A stretch of 59,153 nt of DNA from Silicimonas sp. (GTDB lineage Bacteria; Pseudomonadota; Alphaproteobacteria; Rhodobacterales; Rhodobacteraceae). Position numbers and translations under genes: made by a program. Below are positions 9,642-19,400 of this stretch, piece by piece. The first letter of the stretch is position 1. Every line of letters begins with the position of its first letter. Where the stretch lies: assembly GCA_022824525.1 (NCBI GenBank), contig JAJDZT010000071.1:1-59153 (forward strand), read 5' to 3'. The notes below the pieces were generated by a model. The model made no database searches and was not told the DNA's origin. It saw nothing but the letters and a program-made list of their open reading frames with translations.

Positions 9642-10295
9642 ATGCCTGAAGTGATTTTTCCGGGCCCCGAGGGCCGACTAGAAGGTCGGTATCACGCTCA
9701 AAAGACCAAAGACGCTCCGATTGCCATTGTACTGCACCCGCACCCACAATTCGGCGGGACGATGAACAATCGCGTGGTGTACAATCTCCACTACGCATTC
9801 CTGAACATGGGCTTCAATGTGCTCCGCTTCAATTTCCGCGGTGTCGGTCGAAGCCAAGGTGAGTATGACCAGGGAATTGGCGAGTTGTCGGATGCGGCCA
9901 GCGCACTCGATTACCTTCAGTCAATGAACCAGAATGCCAAGCACTGCTGGGTCGCCGGGTTTTCGTTTGGCGCTTGGATCGGTATGCAACTGTTGATGCG
10001 CCGCCCAGAGATCACGGGTTTCATCAGCGTGTCACCACCTGCCAACATGTACGACTTTTCGTTCCTGGCCCCCTGCCCGTCCTCCGGTCTCATCATCAAT
10101 GGAACCGGGGACCGCGTTGCTCCTCCGCGCGATACGCATACGCTCGTCGGAAAACTGCACGAGCAAAAGGGTATCACGATCACCCATACGGAGATCGAAG
10201 GGGCCGGTCATTTTTTCGAAGACCCGCATATGGAAGACATGATCGGCAATGTCACGGAATACGTGCAGCGCCGTCTGACAGAGACGACCCGCTAA
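9642..10295 (+). CDS. alpha/beta hydrolase (COG2945-like)
   Basis: The 217-residue product shows an alpha/beta hydrolase fold: an early HPHPQFGGTM block, the nucleophile elbow GFSFGAWIG, and a late catalytic histidine in GAGHFFED. Substrate is unknown; relatives are annotated as dienelactone-hydrolase-like enzymes. I chose ATG 9642 because homologues start MPEVIFPGPEGRLEG and AAGGTGG lies upstream; the frame is open from 9588. It is transcribed divergently from iscR, and a clear terminator follows at 10407. Pairing with iscR/suf is a recurrent arrangement in alphaproteobacteria, which hints at shared iron control. Confidence 0.88.
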   Translation: MPEVIFPGPEGRLEGRYHAQKTKDAPIAIVLHPHPQFGGTMNNRVVYNLHYAFLNMGFNVLRFNFRGVGRSQGEYDQGIGELSDAASALDYLQSMNQNAKHCWVAGFSFGAWIGMQLLMRRPEITGFISVSPPANMYDFSFLAPCPSSGLIINGTGDRVAPPRDTHTLVGKLHEQKGITITHTEIEGAGHFFEDPHMEDMIGNVTEYVQRRLTETTR

Positions 10296-10406
10296 GCTGA
10301 AAATCAGCCCATCTGTGTCCGTTTGGAGGCGCAAAGGCTCTATTGATCCGTTTCTGGAACAGGAAAAGTGAGCTAAGCGTCCGAAAATTGGCTCGAAATT
10401 GGAAAC

Positions 10407-10432
10407 CGAAACAGCTGTTTCGTGTTTTTTTT
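10407..10432 (+). terminator. rho-independent terminator after the hydrolase gene
   Basis: The perfect palindrome CGAAACAGCTGTTTCG (10407-10422) can fold into a short hairpin and is followed by TGTTTTTTTT. It lies about 110 bases after the hydrolase stop. The stem is AT-rich for this genome, but the T8 tract is convincing. Confidence 0.7.
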
Positions 10433-10634
10433 GTCTGCTCAAAGCGTTTTTTTTGCGGTTCGCCGTTATTCCGCCGCAATTGCGCCAAATCGAGGTCTAA
10501 CGCCGCCTTCTATATGAACCTACCTTCCCTCGTCGCTCCGAAAGGTGCGCCTCGGTTCTCAAACGGCCGTTCGATGGGTCCGAAAGCGAAAGCATCAAGC
10601 GTTCAGGCGCGGACACATCGTAAACCTCTCGAGC

Positions 10635-10670
10635 AAAAAAGTTTGGCCCGGCATTTCGCCGGGCCAAAAA
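10635..10670 (-). terminator. rho-independent terminator of the DUF6455 gene
   Basis: An 11-base-pair stem (TTTGGCCCGGC with GCCGGGCCAAA) and a five-base loop end, on the minus strand, in a run of six T (complement of 10635-10640). It begins about 20 bases after the stop of the leftward DUF6455 gene. The A-run on the other side would let it work in both directions. Confidence 0.88.
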
Positions 10671-10691
10671 CGTTCCACCTGCATGTCACGA

Positions 10692-10955
10692 CTAATCTGA
10701 GGAGGGAGTGGCCCCAGATAAGTGACGAATTGTATCGCCATTGCGACAAAAGGCAGGGATCCCGGAACGACCATCCCGCAAGTGTTTTTCGCACGAAGTT
10801 GGGTCAGTGCACCCCGTGCAGGCCAGAACGGACTTCCAGTAGTCGTCCTGACCGAAATTTCCCGTCTGAAGTTCCATTTCGAGATCGACACCATTGGCTG
10901 CCGCCATTTGGCGCATCAGTTTCTCGTGCTTCTCGAGACGCTGCGTATTACTCAT
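10692..10955 (-). CDS. DUF6455-family small protein
   Basis: The 87-residue product has a helical N-terminus (MSNTQRLEKHEKLMRQMA) and a cysteine-bearing block, LACTGCTDPTSCEKHL, followed by PAFCRNGDTI. This is the pattern of DUF6455, a small Rhodobacterales family. The four spaced cysteines could bind a metal or an Fe-S cluster, but no function has been shown to my knowledge. A GGGAGAGCC ribosome binding site precedes the ATG, and a strong terminator follows. Confidence 0.87.
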   Translation of the reverse strand: MSNTQRLEKHEKLMRQMAAANGVDLEMELQTGNFGQDDYWKSVLACTGCTDPTSCEKHLRDGRSGIPAFCRNGDTIRHLSGATPSSD

Positions 10956-11042
10956 CGAGGCTCTCCCAAACGTTGCTGAGAGAGTGCCCCGCGGAAGCGG
11001 CCCTCGTCTTTGACTCAGATCAATTTCGTGGATGAGACCTGA

Positions 11043-11516
11043 TCAGGGCTCGGCGTTGGTATCGCCTTCAAGACCCGCTGCAAGTTGGAAGCCAATTCGC
11101 CGGGGCTCCGCTGCGTCTGCTTCTTTCGGCATGGCGCGCAACAAAACGTTGAGCTGGCTGACATGCTGTACGAGTTGCACTTTGGCGCCCGTCTGATCGG
11201 TCCCGTAGAATGTAACGATATCCGGGTCAAAATGACCAAGGCCTTCGATTCTTAGAAAGCCCCCGCCGGTGTCAGTGAAGCCCATGGCGACCTCTTGCTC
11301 AGCGTCGAGAAGCTTTTCAAAGTTCTGAATGTAAAGGATCAGTCTTTGGTATGCCCACTCTGCAGGGCTTTTCTTTTCAACAGGTTGCTTGATCACCGAT
11401 GGCGGAAGCGCCTCCTGCTCAATTGAGTGCTCACCCGGCTTTGAATGAACGGCGCCTCTCCGCGGTTCAGCAATCGTTTCTGCGAACTCGGCTGTGATCT
11501 TGATATCGTCGTTCAT
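11043..11516 (-). CDS. DUF6173-family protein
   Basis: The 157-residue product has a variable acidic N-terminal third and a conserved C-terminal domain beginning SPAEWAYQRLILYIQNFE, followed by VAMGFTDTGGGFLRIEG and FYGTDQTGAKVQLVQH. This matches DUF6173, a family of unknown function in alphaproteobacteria. I chose ATG 11516 because GGGAGGG sits just upstream; the open frame continues to 11600 into the MBL gene. It follows the MBL-fold gene by about 55 bases and probably shares its transcript. Confidence 0.82.
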   Translation of the reverse strand: MNDDIKITAEFAETIAEPRRGAVHSKPGEHSIEQEALPPSVIKQPVEKKSPAEWAYQRLILYIQNFEKLLDAEQEVAMGFTDTGGGFLRIEGLGHFDPDIVTFYGTDQTGAKVQLVQHVSQLNVLLRAMPKEADAAEPRRIGFQLAAGLEGDTNAEP

Positions 11517-11571
11517 ATTTCCCTCCCGGCCCCGCTTGAAGTGGCTACTCAATTGATGCTTCGGAGGCCAG

Positions 11572-12609
11572 TCACATTTGGGCGTAAACCCACGCCCCAT
11601 CTTCGCGGCGATATCGTGAAACCCTGCCCTGTCGCCAAAGGTGCACGCAGTGCGCCACCGCCTCTACAAGCGCGAGACCGTATTCCGCTTCCCGAATCTC
11701 CCGTTTGAAGATCGGCATAAAGCACTCGGCTGCGGATGAGGGCGCAACCAAATGTGCCTCCAAACGGTCGAGGGCGGAAACGTGGTTCTCGATCAATTGC
11801 TCAAGCCTCGTCGGCAATCCCACGAACGGGAGTTTGTGACCTGGCAATACGTAATGCTCTTCTCGCGCCATTGGCTGGAAAGCTCGGCAAGACGCAAGCC
11901 AATCGGCGACCGGATCCGCCTCTGGCTCTGTCGGATAAACGCCGAGGTTCGGCGAAATCGACGGCAAGAGTTGATCGCCCCCAAGGACAAGATCGTCGTC
12001 TTGAGACCAGAGTGTGGCATGTTCAGGCGCATGCCCGTGGCCAATACGGACCGTCCACTTCCGCCCCCCGGCGAGCACCACCTCACCGTCTTGAATCCGC
12101 GTATATCCAAGGGGTAGCGACGCAATGACGTCGGCGAAATTGAATGGGCGCGCTTCAGCACGCTTTGCCAGATCTTTTTTGGACGCTCCTGAAGCCCGGT
12201 AGAATTCCATTGCCTCGGCCACCGGGCGTTCTTGCACATCCAGCGCCAGCATACGAGCCATGAGATAGGCCGTTCGCGTCGTCAGAAGCTCAGCGCCTTG
12301 CCCGACAAACCAGCCTGCAAGTCCGATATGGTCAGGATGATGATGTGTCACCAGCACACGGCTCACGGGCTTGCCAGAAAGCGGGCCTCCAAGGGCCGCT
12401 TCCATGGCAGCGCGGCCCTTTTTCCAATCGAGACCAGTGTCTATCAGCATCCAGCTGTCGCCGTCATCCAACGCATAGACATTCACATGATCGAGGGCCA
12501 TTGGCAGCGGCAGTCGCAGCCATAGAACACCGTCGGCAACTTCAGTCGCCTCGCCGTGTTCCGGCGGCGCGTCAAACGGATAACGGATCACACGCTGCGC
12601 GACGTTCAT
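11572..12609 (-). CDS. MBL-fold metallo-hydrolase
   Basis: This 345-residue protein carries the metal-binding motif THHHPDH at 88-94, a further histidine in IGHGHAPEH, and an aspartate in LGGDQLLPS. These are the zinc ligands of metallo-beta-lactamase-fold hydrolases. A C-terminal helical region after about residue 250 resembles the winged-helix tail of LACTB2-like enzymes. The true substrate is unknown; thioester hydrolysis would fit the context. Its start overlaps the acyl-CoA dehydrogenase stop by one base (TGATG), so the two are coupled, which suggests a shared role in acyl-CoA metabolism. Confidence 0.9.
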   Translation of the reverse strand: MNVAQRVIRYPFDAPPEHGEATEVADGVLWLRLPLPMALDHVNVYALDDGDSWMLIDTGLDWKKGRAAMEAALGGPLSGKPVSRVLVTHHHPDHIGLAGWFVGQGAELLTTRTAYLMARMLALDVQERPVAEAMEFYRASGASKKDLAKRAEARPFNFADVIASLPLGYTRIQDGEVVLAGGRKWTVRIGHGHAPEHATLWSQDDDLVLGGDQLLPSISPNLGVYPTEPEADPVADWLASCRAFQPMAREEHYVLPGHKLPFVGLPTRLEQLIENHVSALDRLEAHLVAPSSAAECFMPIFKREIREAEYGLALVEAVAHCVHLWRQGRVSRYRREDGAWVYAQM

Positions 12610-14312
12610 CAGGCAGCAAGATCATCGGGGGAGAGGTCGAACAACCCTTCTTCTCCGACACGTACCTGCGCAAGAAGTGCGGCATGCTCCGGCAAAAGCC
12701 GGTCGATGTAGAAACGTGCAAGGGCAACCCGCGGTCCCTCGCCTGCCGCCATGGCCGCCGTTAAGTGGTAATGACCTCCAAGCACCCTTGCTGCGGCGCG
12801 CAGATAAGGTACCGCCCCTGCAAAACGCTGCTCAAGATTTTCGCCCACCAGCCACTCTGTGGTCTCGCGCAAAGTCTCGGCCGATGCCCAAACCTTTTCT
12901 GCCAACTCGGGATAACTCGCTCGCGCGGCCTCGGCGCCCGCCTCGACTTCATCCAAAAGCCGATACATGGCCTCGCCACCGTCCATCAACTTGCGCGCGA
13001 CAAGGTCCATCGCCTGGATGCCATTCGTACCTTCGTAGATTGCCGTCACACGAACGTCGCGGAAGTACTGTGCGGCACCGGTTTCTTCAATGAACCCCAT
13101 TCCGCCATGCACCTGAACACCGGTATCCGCGACCTGCGTCCCGACATCCGTTCCGAAGGCCTTTGCAATGGGCGTCAGAAGCGCCGCCCGCGCCTCCCAC
13201 ACGTCATCGCCTGTTGCGTCGCTCATATCGATCGACACCGCGCAGGCCAACGCGATCGCGCGCGCCGCAAAGATATCGGCTTTCATACCGGTCAGCATGC
13301 GGCGCACATCGGCGTGCTCCACAATTGCGCCGGTCCCGCCAACCTTGCCTTGCTTCCGATCGCGGGCATACTCGAGCGCTTTCTGAAACGCTCCCTCGGC
13401 GGCACCAATACCTTGCGTGCCAACCGCAAGCCGGGCGTTGTTCATCATGGTGAACATCGCTGCCATGCCGCCATTTTCGGGCCCGATCATCCAACCGGTC
13501 GCCCCATCATACTCCATGACAGCGGTCGGCGAGCCATGCAGTCCCATTTTGTGTTCAAGGCTCACGACCCGAAGGCTGTTGCGCTCACCGGGATTCCCAT
13601 CGGCATCGGGGAGGAATTTCGGGACAAGGAACAAGCTGATGCCCTTTGTGCCCGGAACCGCGTCGGGCAAGCGGGCAAGGACAAGATGGCACACATTGCC
13701 TGCGAAATCTGCGTCACCCCAACTGATGTAGATCTTCTGCCCACAGATTTTAAATGTCCCGTCGCCGTTCGGCTCCGCCTTCGAGCGAAGTGCACCCACG
13801 TCGGAACCGGCTTGCGGCTCCGTCAGGTTCATTGTGCCAGTCCATTCGCCTGAAATGAGTTTCGGAAGGTAAAGATCCTTGATTGCGTCGGATGCATGCG
13901 CCTCCAGCGCTTCAATTTGGCCAAGCGACAGAACCGGGCAAAGATGCAGCGACAGGCAGGCGCCTGCCATCATGTCATTGATTGCCGTTCCAAGCGCGAC
14001 CGGAAGCCCCATGCCGCCGTAGTGCGGGTCTGCCATCACGCCGACCCAACCGCCTTCGGCGATGGCCTTGTACCCGTCTGCATAACCAGGAGAGGTGCGG
14101 ACGACGCCGTTCTCAAGAACGGCTGGGTGGAGATCGCCATTGCGCTGCAGAGGAGCCAAGACTTCGTCACACATCTTACCGGCCTCGGTCAAAATTGCCT
14201 CGACAAGGTCAGGTGATGCCTCCGCAAATCGCTCGGTTTCAGCGACCGCGGGAAACCCGACAACATGGTCGAGAATGAACCGATGGTCCTGCACGGGTGA
14301 CGTATATGGCAT
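12609..14312 (-). CDS. acyl-CoA dehydrogenase
   Basis: This FAD enzyme of about 567 residues catalyses alpha-beta dehydrogenation of acyl-CoA. Recognisable blocks are MNLTEPQAGSDVGALRSKA (FAD/substrate site), QVHGGMGFIEE, and YEGTNGIQAMDLVARK, where the glutamate is the expected catalytic base. The extended C-terminus places it with the long bacterial acyl-CoA dehydrogenases rather than the 380-residue short-chain type. I chose ATG 14312 because the family begins MPYTSPV.D.RFILDHV. It is coupled by a one-base overlap to the downstream MBL-fold hydrolase. Confidence 0.93.
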   Translation of the reverse strand: MPYTSPVQDHRFILDHVVGFPAVAETERFAEASPDLVEAILTEAGKMCDEVLAPLQRNGDLHPAVLENGVVRTSPGYADGYKAIAEGGWVGVMADPHYGGMGLPVALGTAINDMMAGACLSLHLCPVLSLGQIEALEAHASDAIKDLYLPKLISGEWTGTMNLTEPQAGSDVGALRSKAEPNGDGTFKICGQKIYISWGDADFAGNVCHLVLARLPDAVPGTKGISLFLVPKFLPDADGNPGERNSLRVVSLEHKMGLHGSPTAVMEYDGATGWMIGPENGGMAAMFTMMNNARLAVGTQGIGAAEGAFQKALEYARDRKQGKVGGTGAIVEHADVRRMLTGMKADIFAARAIALACAVSIDMSDATGDDVWEARAALLTPIAKAFGTDVGTQVADTGVQVHGGMGFIEETGAAQYFRDVRVTAIYEGTNGIQAMDLVARKLMDGGEAMYRLLDEVEAGAEAARASYPELAEKVWASAETLRETTEWLVGENLEQRFAGAVPYLRAAARVLGGHYHLTAAMAAGEGPRVALARFYIDRLLPEHAALLAQVRVGEEGLFDLSPDDLAA

Positions 14313-14423
14313 TCCATTCTCTCCGAATTGGCTTGGCAAGCGAAACCAGCCCCGTTAACGCAGGCGGAGAATGAATGCCGCGGGAGCGTATCGCAACCGG
14401 GACGCAGCGTCACAGGACCGAGC

Positions 14424-15350
14424 ATGAAAACCGAACGGCTGGGACATGACAAGGGTGCCATCGAGTACGCTGCGGGCCTCCTCGCCGAGGGCGAACTCGT
14501 GGCCTTTCCGACCGAGACCGTCTACGGGCTCGGAGCCGATGCCACTCAGGACAACGCCGTTGCGAAGGTCTTCGATGCGAAAGGACGACCAAGCTTCAAC
14601 CCATTGATCGTGCACGTTTCCGACTTCGAGATGGCTCAGAAAATTGGCGTTTTCTCGAACGATGCCCGCGCGTTGGTGGACAGAGTTTGGCCTGGTCCAC
14701 TCAGCGTCGTCGTTCCGCTTCGGGATGATGCCGAACTGTCTCCACTCGTGACGGCCGGACAAGCCAGCGTCGCAATTCGCATGCCAGCTGGCACCATTGC
14801 GCGAGAGCTTATTCGTGCACTGGATCGTCCGATCGCCGCGCCGTCGGCGAACCCATCGGGCAAGGTCAGTCCAACCACCGCCGCACACGTTCTCGACGGG
14901 CTCGACGGTAGGATTGCGGCGGTGATTGACGGTGGTGCATGCCCTGCCGGGCTTGAATCAACCATCATCGGATTTCTTGAGGACACCCCGCGCCTTCTGC
15001 GCGAAGGTGCCTACGTACCAGATTTCGAACTGGAACGCGCGACCAGCCCATCGAAAAACCCGCTCGCGCCGGGCCAACTGGCCTCGCACTATGCACCGGA
15101 TGGGAATGTCCGACTGAACGCAGAAGATGCCCGAGAGGACGAGTTTCATGTCGGTTTCGGCACCATAGACGGTGACACCACACTCTCGCGTGAAGGGGAC
15201 CTCGTTGAGGCGGCGGCACGCCTTTACGCCGTCCTGCACGAAGCGAACGCGCGACACGTGAAGAACATCGCGATCGCCCCTATTCCGGACACCGGCCTCG
15301 GCCTGGCAATCAATGACCGTCTGCGACGAGCCGCCGCCCCACGAAGCTAG
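14424..15350 (+). CDS. L-threonylcarbamoyladenylate synthase (TsaC/Sua5 type)
   Basis: The enzyme makes threonylcarbamoyl-AMP from threonine, bicarbonate and ATP for the universal tRNA modification t6A. At 308 residues it is the long Sua5 form, with the YrdC-like domain first and a C-terminal Sua5 domain. Visible family blocks are PTETVYGLGADAT, AKGRPSFNPLIVH, AIRMPAG and APSANPSGKVSPT, and the linker PGQLASHYAP leads into the C-terminal domain. I chose ATG 14424 because the upstream part of the open frame reads as non-coding. It is divergent from the acyl-CoA dehydrogenase gene. Confidence 0.94.
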   Translation: MKTERLGHDKGAIEYAAGLLAEGELVAFPTETVYGLGADATQDNAVAKVFDAKGRPSFNPLIVHVSDFEMAQKIGVFSNDARALVDRVWPGPLSVVVPLRDDAELSPLVTAGQASVAIRMPAGTIARELIRALDRPIAAPSANPSGKVSPTTAAHVLDGLDGRIAAVIDGGACPAGLESTIIGFLEDTPRLLREGAYVPDFELERATSPSKNPLAPGQLASHYAPDGNVRLNAEDAREDEFHVGFGTIDGDTTLSREGDLVEAAARLYAVLHEANARHVKNIAIAPIPDTGLGLAINDRLRRAAAPRS

Positions 15351-15384
15351 CAGCAGACGCGGAACCCGGGAAACACGGACAGAA

Positions 15385-15624
15385 CTACTCCTGTCCGGGC
15401 CGACGCTTGTAGACGCCTTCCGGCAGGTTGAGCGCCTCTCTCAAGTCGGCAATCTGTGCCAATGACAGTGTGATCTTCTGGACGCTTTCACCATCGTGTC
15501 CAACCTGTTCAAGGGTCACACAATCTTCGAAGGCGTTGATGACGATGTCCTCTTGCCGGTATTGCGCGGCATCGTCGATGAGAGTGACAACCGTGGCGTC
15601 GAATTCGTGCTCGATGGTAAACAT
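15385..15624 (-). CDS. conserved hypothetical protein (79 aa)
   Basis: This small acidic protein begins MFTIEHEFDATVVTLIDD and contains DIVINAFEDCVTLEQV and a C-terminal helix followed by a basic end (GVYKRRPGQE). The alternating hydrophobic pattern suggests a small beta-rich domain. I chose ATG 15624; the frame upstream reads differently and contains arginine-rich shadow sequence. It converges with the TsaC/Sua5 gene and is divergent from the M48 lipoprotein gene. No function is known. Confidence 0.65.
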   Translation of the reverse strand: MFTIEHEFDATVVTLIDDAAQYRQEDIVINAFEDCVTLEQVGHDGESVQKITLSLAQIADLREALNLPEGVYKRRPGQE

Positions 15625-15755
15625 GGAATGAACACTGACCGAGCGTCTGCCACTCCGCAAGCGCAACCCTTTGCCGATCACGGGTTTGACGGTTGAAATC
15701 GGCTATGCGCAGCGCGAATATGCCGTTCCAGACCGGTATTTGACGGAGACGACCG

Positions 15756-16454
15756 ATGCGCCCCCTGATCGCCCTTGCCCTAACAGTCTTGCTTGCGGCC
15801 TGTGATGCGCCTTCCAATAGCGTTTCGGTGCCAAGCGAGCCATTGCCACAGGTAAAGCGAACAGGTTCGCCCCAGAGTCTGGCGGATTTCCGCGCGGTCG
15901 CAGCCCGAGTCGAGCCGGTTGCGGAGCGCGCGTGCAGACGCAACACCAACGGGAGAAACTGCGATTTCCGGATAATCATCGACAACCGTCGCGAACTTGG
16001 TTCAAACGCCTATCAGACCTACAGCAAAAGCGGCCAGCCAATCCTTGGCATCACGCCTGCGTTGATCCGAGACATGCGCAACCGCGACGAGATTGCTTTT
16101 GTTCTGGGCCATGAAGCTGCGCATCACATTGCGGGACACATCTCGCAAACGCAGGCCTCGGCAACGACCGGAGCAATCCTCGGCAGCGTCCTTGGCAGTG
16201 CTGTCGGACTGGACGCATCAGGAGTCGAGTTGGCGACGAATATTGGCGGAACGGTCGGAGCACGGCGTTTTTCCAAGGGGTTTGAACTTGAGGCCGACGC
16301 AATGGGTGCCCGCATTGCCGAAGCTGCGGGCTATGACGCCGTGCGTGGTGTTTTGTACTTCATGGAGGCACCCGACCCCGGCGATCGTTTTCTGGGTTCG
16401 CATCCGCCCAACGCAAATCGCATCAATACCGTACGCCGCGCCGTCGGTCGCTGA
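15756..16454 (+). CDS. M48-family metallopeptidase lipoprotein
   Basis: This 232-residue protein has a lipoprotein signal (LLAAC, lipidated cysteine about residue 16) and so should be anchored in the envelope facing the periplasm. The zinc motif HEAAH is at 119-123, in LGHEAAHHIAGH, and the third ligand is probably E179 in FELEADAMG. These define M48 peptidases such as BepA and LoiP, which take part in outer-membrane protein quality control. It lacks a TPR tail, so it is closer to the short LoiP-like form. It converges with the large glycosyltransferase gene. Confidence 0.92.
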   Translation: MRPLIALALTVLLAACDAPSNSVSVPSEPLPQVKRTGSPQSLADFRAVAARVEPVAERACRRNTNGRNCDFRIIIDNRRELGSNAYQTYSKSGQPILGITPALIRDMRNRDEIAFVLGHEAAHHIAGHISQTQASATTGAILGSVLGSAVGLDASGVELATNIGGTVGARRFSKGFELEADAMGARIAEAAGYDAVRGVLYFMEAPDPGDRFLGSHPPNANRINTVRRAVGR

Positions 16455-16465
16455 TAGGCAGGCCC

Positions 16466-19400
16466 CTACTCCGCCGCTTCCTGCTCAGCCTCTTCCGTTC
16501 CAACGACCCGTTCCCGCCAGATGGCGTCTGGGAGATGGGGGTTGGTAATCGCCTCGTAAAGCGCGCGATAGTCATCCTCGGCCATGAGCGTCGCAATTCG
16601 TTCGCGATGCCATGCGACCGAGGCCTGATGAAGCTCGAACAAGTTAGCATCCACCAGAAGCCGCGCCAGTTCCTCTCGTGCGCGAGCCAAGTGCTTGTGT
16701 ATCGAGCGATCAGTCTCCGTCGCGTAGTTCCGATTGCACCAATACGAAACGCCTTGGTCCTGATCGACGTGATTGATTCGTCCGCGTTGGCGCTTGACCA
16801 GGAAACTCTCGGCCGACCGTAGAACGTAGTGATTGAGCGTTACCATGTCGTAGCCGATGGTATCCTTGCGACTGAACCACTCATTCTTACGCAAAACTCT
16901 TTCCGGCATCACGCGACCGGCACCGTTCACCCAGCGCACCTCGTCAGCCCGGTCTTCATCCAGTTCGAGGGGACGGTGCACCCCAATCTTCGAGAAGGGG
17001 CCATCAGGCCGATAAAACGATTTGAACCCCCAACCAAGGCGCGGTTTCGGAATGTATAGCGGTGCGCAGGCGTTGAATTGCTCCGTCTGCCAGCGATCTT
17101 CAAACGCGTGAATGCCTTTGTTGCCGAAGAACCGCCACGTCATGGATATCACGTTCGGGTCGCCCGCAGCCTCCAACAGGGCGGCAAACGTACCATCGCC
17201 CACGTGAATGTTAACGAACTCGTCCACATCAATCACGCCGACCCAGTCGGCAGTTCGCACGACCTCCCGTTCGACCGCGTCATTCAAGGCTCCCCGCTGC
17301 GGCTTTTGCCCTGCTTCCCGGTTGAACGGATTGTCGAGGCGAGTGACCAGCCCCATGGCTTCCAATCGATCCAGAAGCACGTTCGTGGGATCGTCACAAT
17401 CGTTCGTGTAAACGACGAAATGCGTCACGCCGATCGAAAGATGATAGGCGACCCATTCCAGTATGAAGCACCCTTCGTTCTTCATGGATGTGACGAGAAC
17501 AATCTGCTGCGACTTTGGTTTCCTCTGAAGTGGCTCCAGTAACGCCTGCCGCTTTTGCGTCCGGTTCATCAGACCCTTGAATTGTTCGACAGCCGCACGC
17601 CCCGTGGCAGGTGGCTCCTTTCGAAGACTGAAGCCTTCTCCCGCGACCCGAATCTCGGTTTTCGGGGCTTCTGCTTCTTCCGGCAATTCGACGTCAGGAA
17701 CCGCATGGGTCATCGGATTGGCGCAGATGGCGTCAAAAACGGTCGCTTCCCGAACGGTTGCGCGCAGGTCTTCGATCCTGGCTTGGTGCCACGCCACAGC
17801 CTGAATATGCAAAGGACCGAGGATCGGGTCTTGGGCAAATGCTTTTCGTATCCCATGCCCGAGCGCAAGACGCGGCAATATGGAATGCTCCACCTCGTCA
17901 TTGCGATTGTATGTGTTCCAATAGGCGATGCCTTGAGGGCGCGCGACGTGGTTGGTCCGCCCCCTGTCCCGCTTGACCAGAAAACTTTCACAAGACCTGA
18001 CCGCGTAATGGTTCAGCGAAACAAGATCGTATCCCCAACAATCGATGCCAGACCGCCATCCGCTTTCCAGGTAGCGCTCGGGCATTTCAGCCCCGGAGCC
18101 ATTGACCCAATTCGGCATCGGACCTGTCGGTTGATTTGGGCGATGAACTCCGAAAGCGTTAAAGGGGGATTCCCGTCGAAAAATTGTCTTGAAGCCCCAG
18201 GCTTGGTGCGGCTTACGCGTTAGACGCGGCGCAGCTCTCGTGAACTGCTCGGGGACGGGCCTGTCCTCATAACGGGTGACGCCATTGCAGCCGAACAGGC
18301 GCCATGTCATCGAAATAAGATCAGGATCGCCCGCGGCAGCGAACAAATCGGGAAGTCGACCCTCGCCCACATGGATGTTGATGTATTCGTCGACGTCCAT
18401 CACGACGACAGCGTCGGCCCGGCGGATAACGGTATGAGTGGCAGCGTCTTCAAGGGCCAAACGCTGAGGCTTCTCCCCTTCCTCAACAGGATTGTCGACA
18501 CGTGTCACGAGCCCGCGCATGGCAAGGGCATCGAGGATGGCTTCCGTCACATCGTCACAGTCATTGGTGTAGACGAGAAAATGCGTGATCCCGATACCAA
18601 GGTGGTACGCGACCCAATCGAGTATGAATGGACCTTCGTTGCGCATCGTCGTTACGGCCACGACATCCTCCAAAGGTCGAATGGAGGTTGATGCGGACTT
18701 GTAAACAGGTCTGCGGTAGGCGCCCGCATGCGGATGGTCGCGATCTGGATCCGGGCAACCCGGCAGTGGCGCATCGCACGGGTCCAACCGATGCTTCAGC
18801 AAGAGTTGTCCGATCAGACTATCCGGATGGGGCACGCCTTTTTCGGTCTCTGCCAGACGTTTGCGGGCCCGTCGCCCGTAGAGATGGATCGAAAGCGTTT
18901 CATCAGTGATTACAGATGAATGATCGATCCCGGCCCGAAACAACTTCCGCCGTTCAGAAAAACTGTAAGGGTAAAGTGCGACCTGCGGCAGCGCATGACG
19001 GATCTCGCCGCTCTCTTTCAGGAAATGGGTAAATGCTTTGGGTCCCCAAACTGCCCAGACCTGATCGCCGACATGCACCGGTTCCCCGCGATCACGCGCA
19101 GCCTCCAATTCGGCGACGTAGGCCGGGTCGAGGTAGTGCGGAATAGCGTATTCATCAGAAGTATGCGCAACCAACCCGGCCAGAGCTTCGCTATCACGCG
19201 GCAGTCCAAGGACGCCGATGTTGACTTCATGGTCGCTTTCCCAGCCATAGAAGTGCCCGCTCGTCGTATGGAAAGGCTTCCGGCAATACGCGTCGGTGTC
19301 TGCCCAAATCAGACGATCTTCCTTCGAAAGAAGCCGATATCGAAACATGTCGGCATGAGGCGCAGGAGAGCCTGATTTGCCGTGCACGATCTCGTCTCGC

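Larger units (their letters stand above)
10296..10691. other. intergenic region with two terminators
   Basis: About 400 bases lie between the hydrolase and the convergent DUF6455 gene. They contain a plus-strand terminator at 10407-10432, a second T8 tract at 10447-10454 without an obvious stem, and the minus-strand terminator at 10635-10670. I see no convincing gene; a long plus-strand frame through here is a shadow of the DUF6455 gene. Confidence 0.6.

Noticed and set aside
10447..10454. Second terminator after the hydrolase gene
   Set aside because: A T8 tract is present but no adjacent stem-loop was found.
12765..13853. 362-codon plus-strand frame opposite the acyl-CoA dehydrogenase
   Set aside because: Antisense to a clear enzyme gene, with no recognisable domain.
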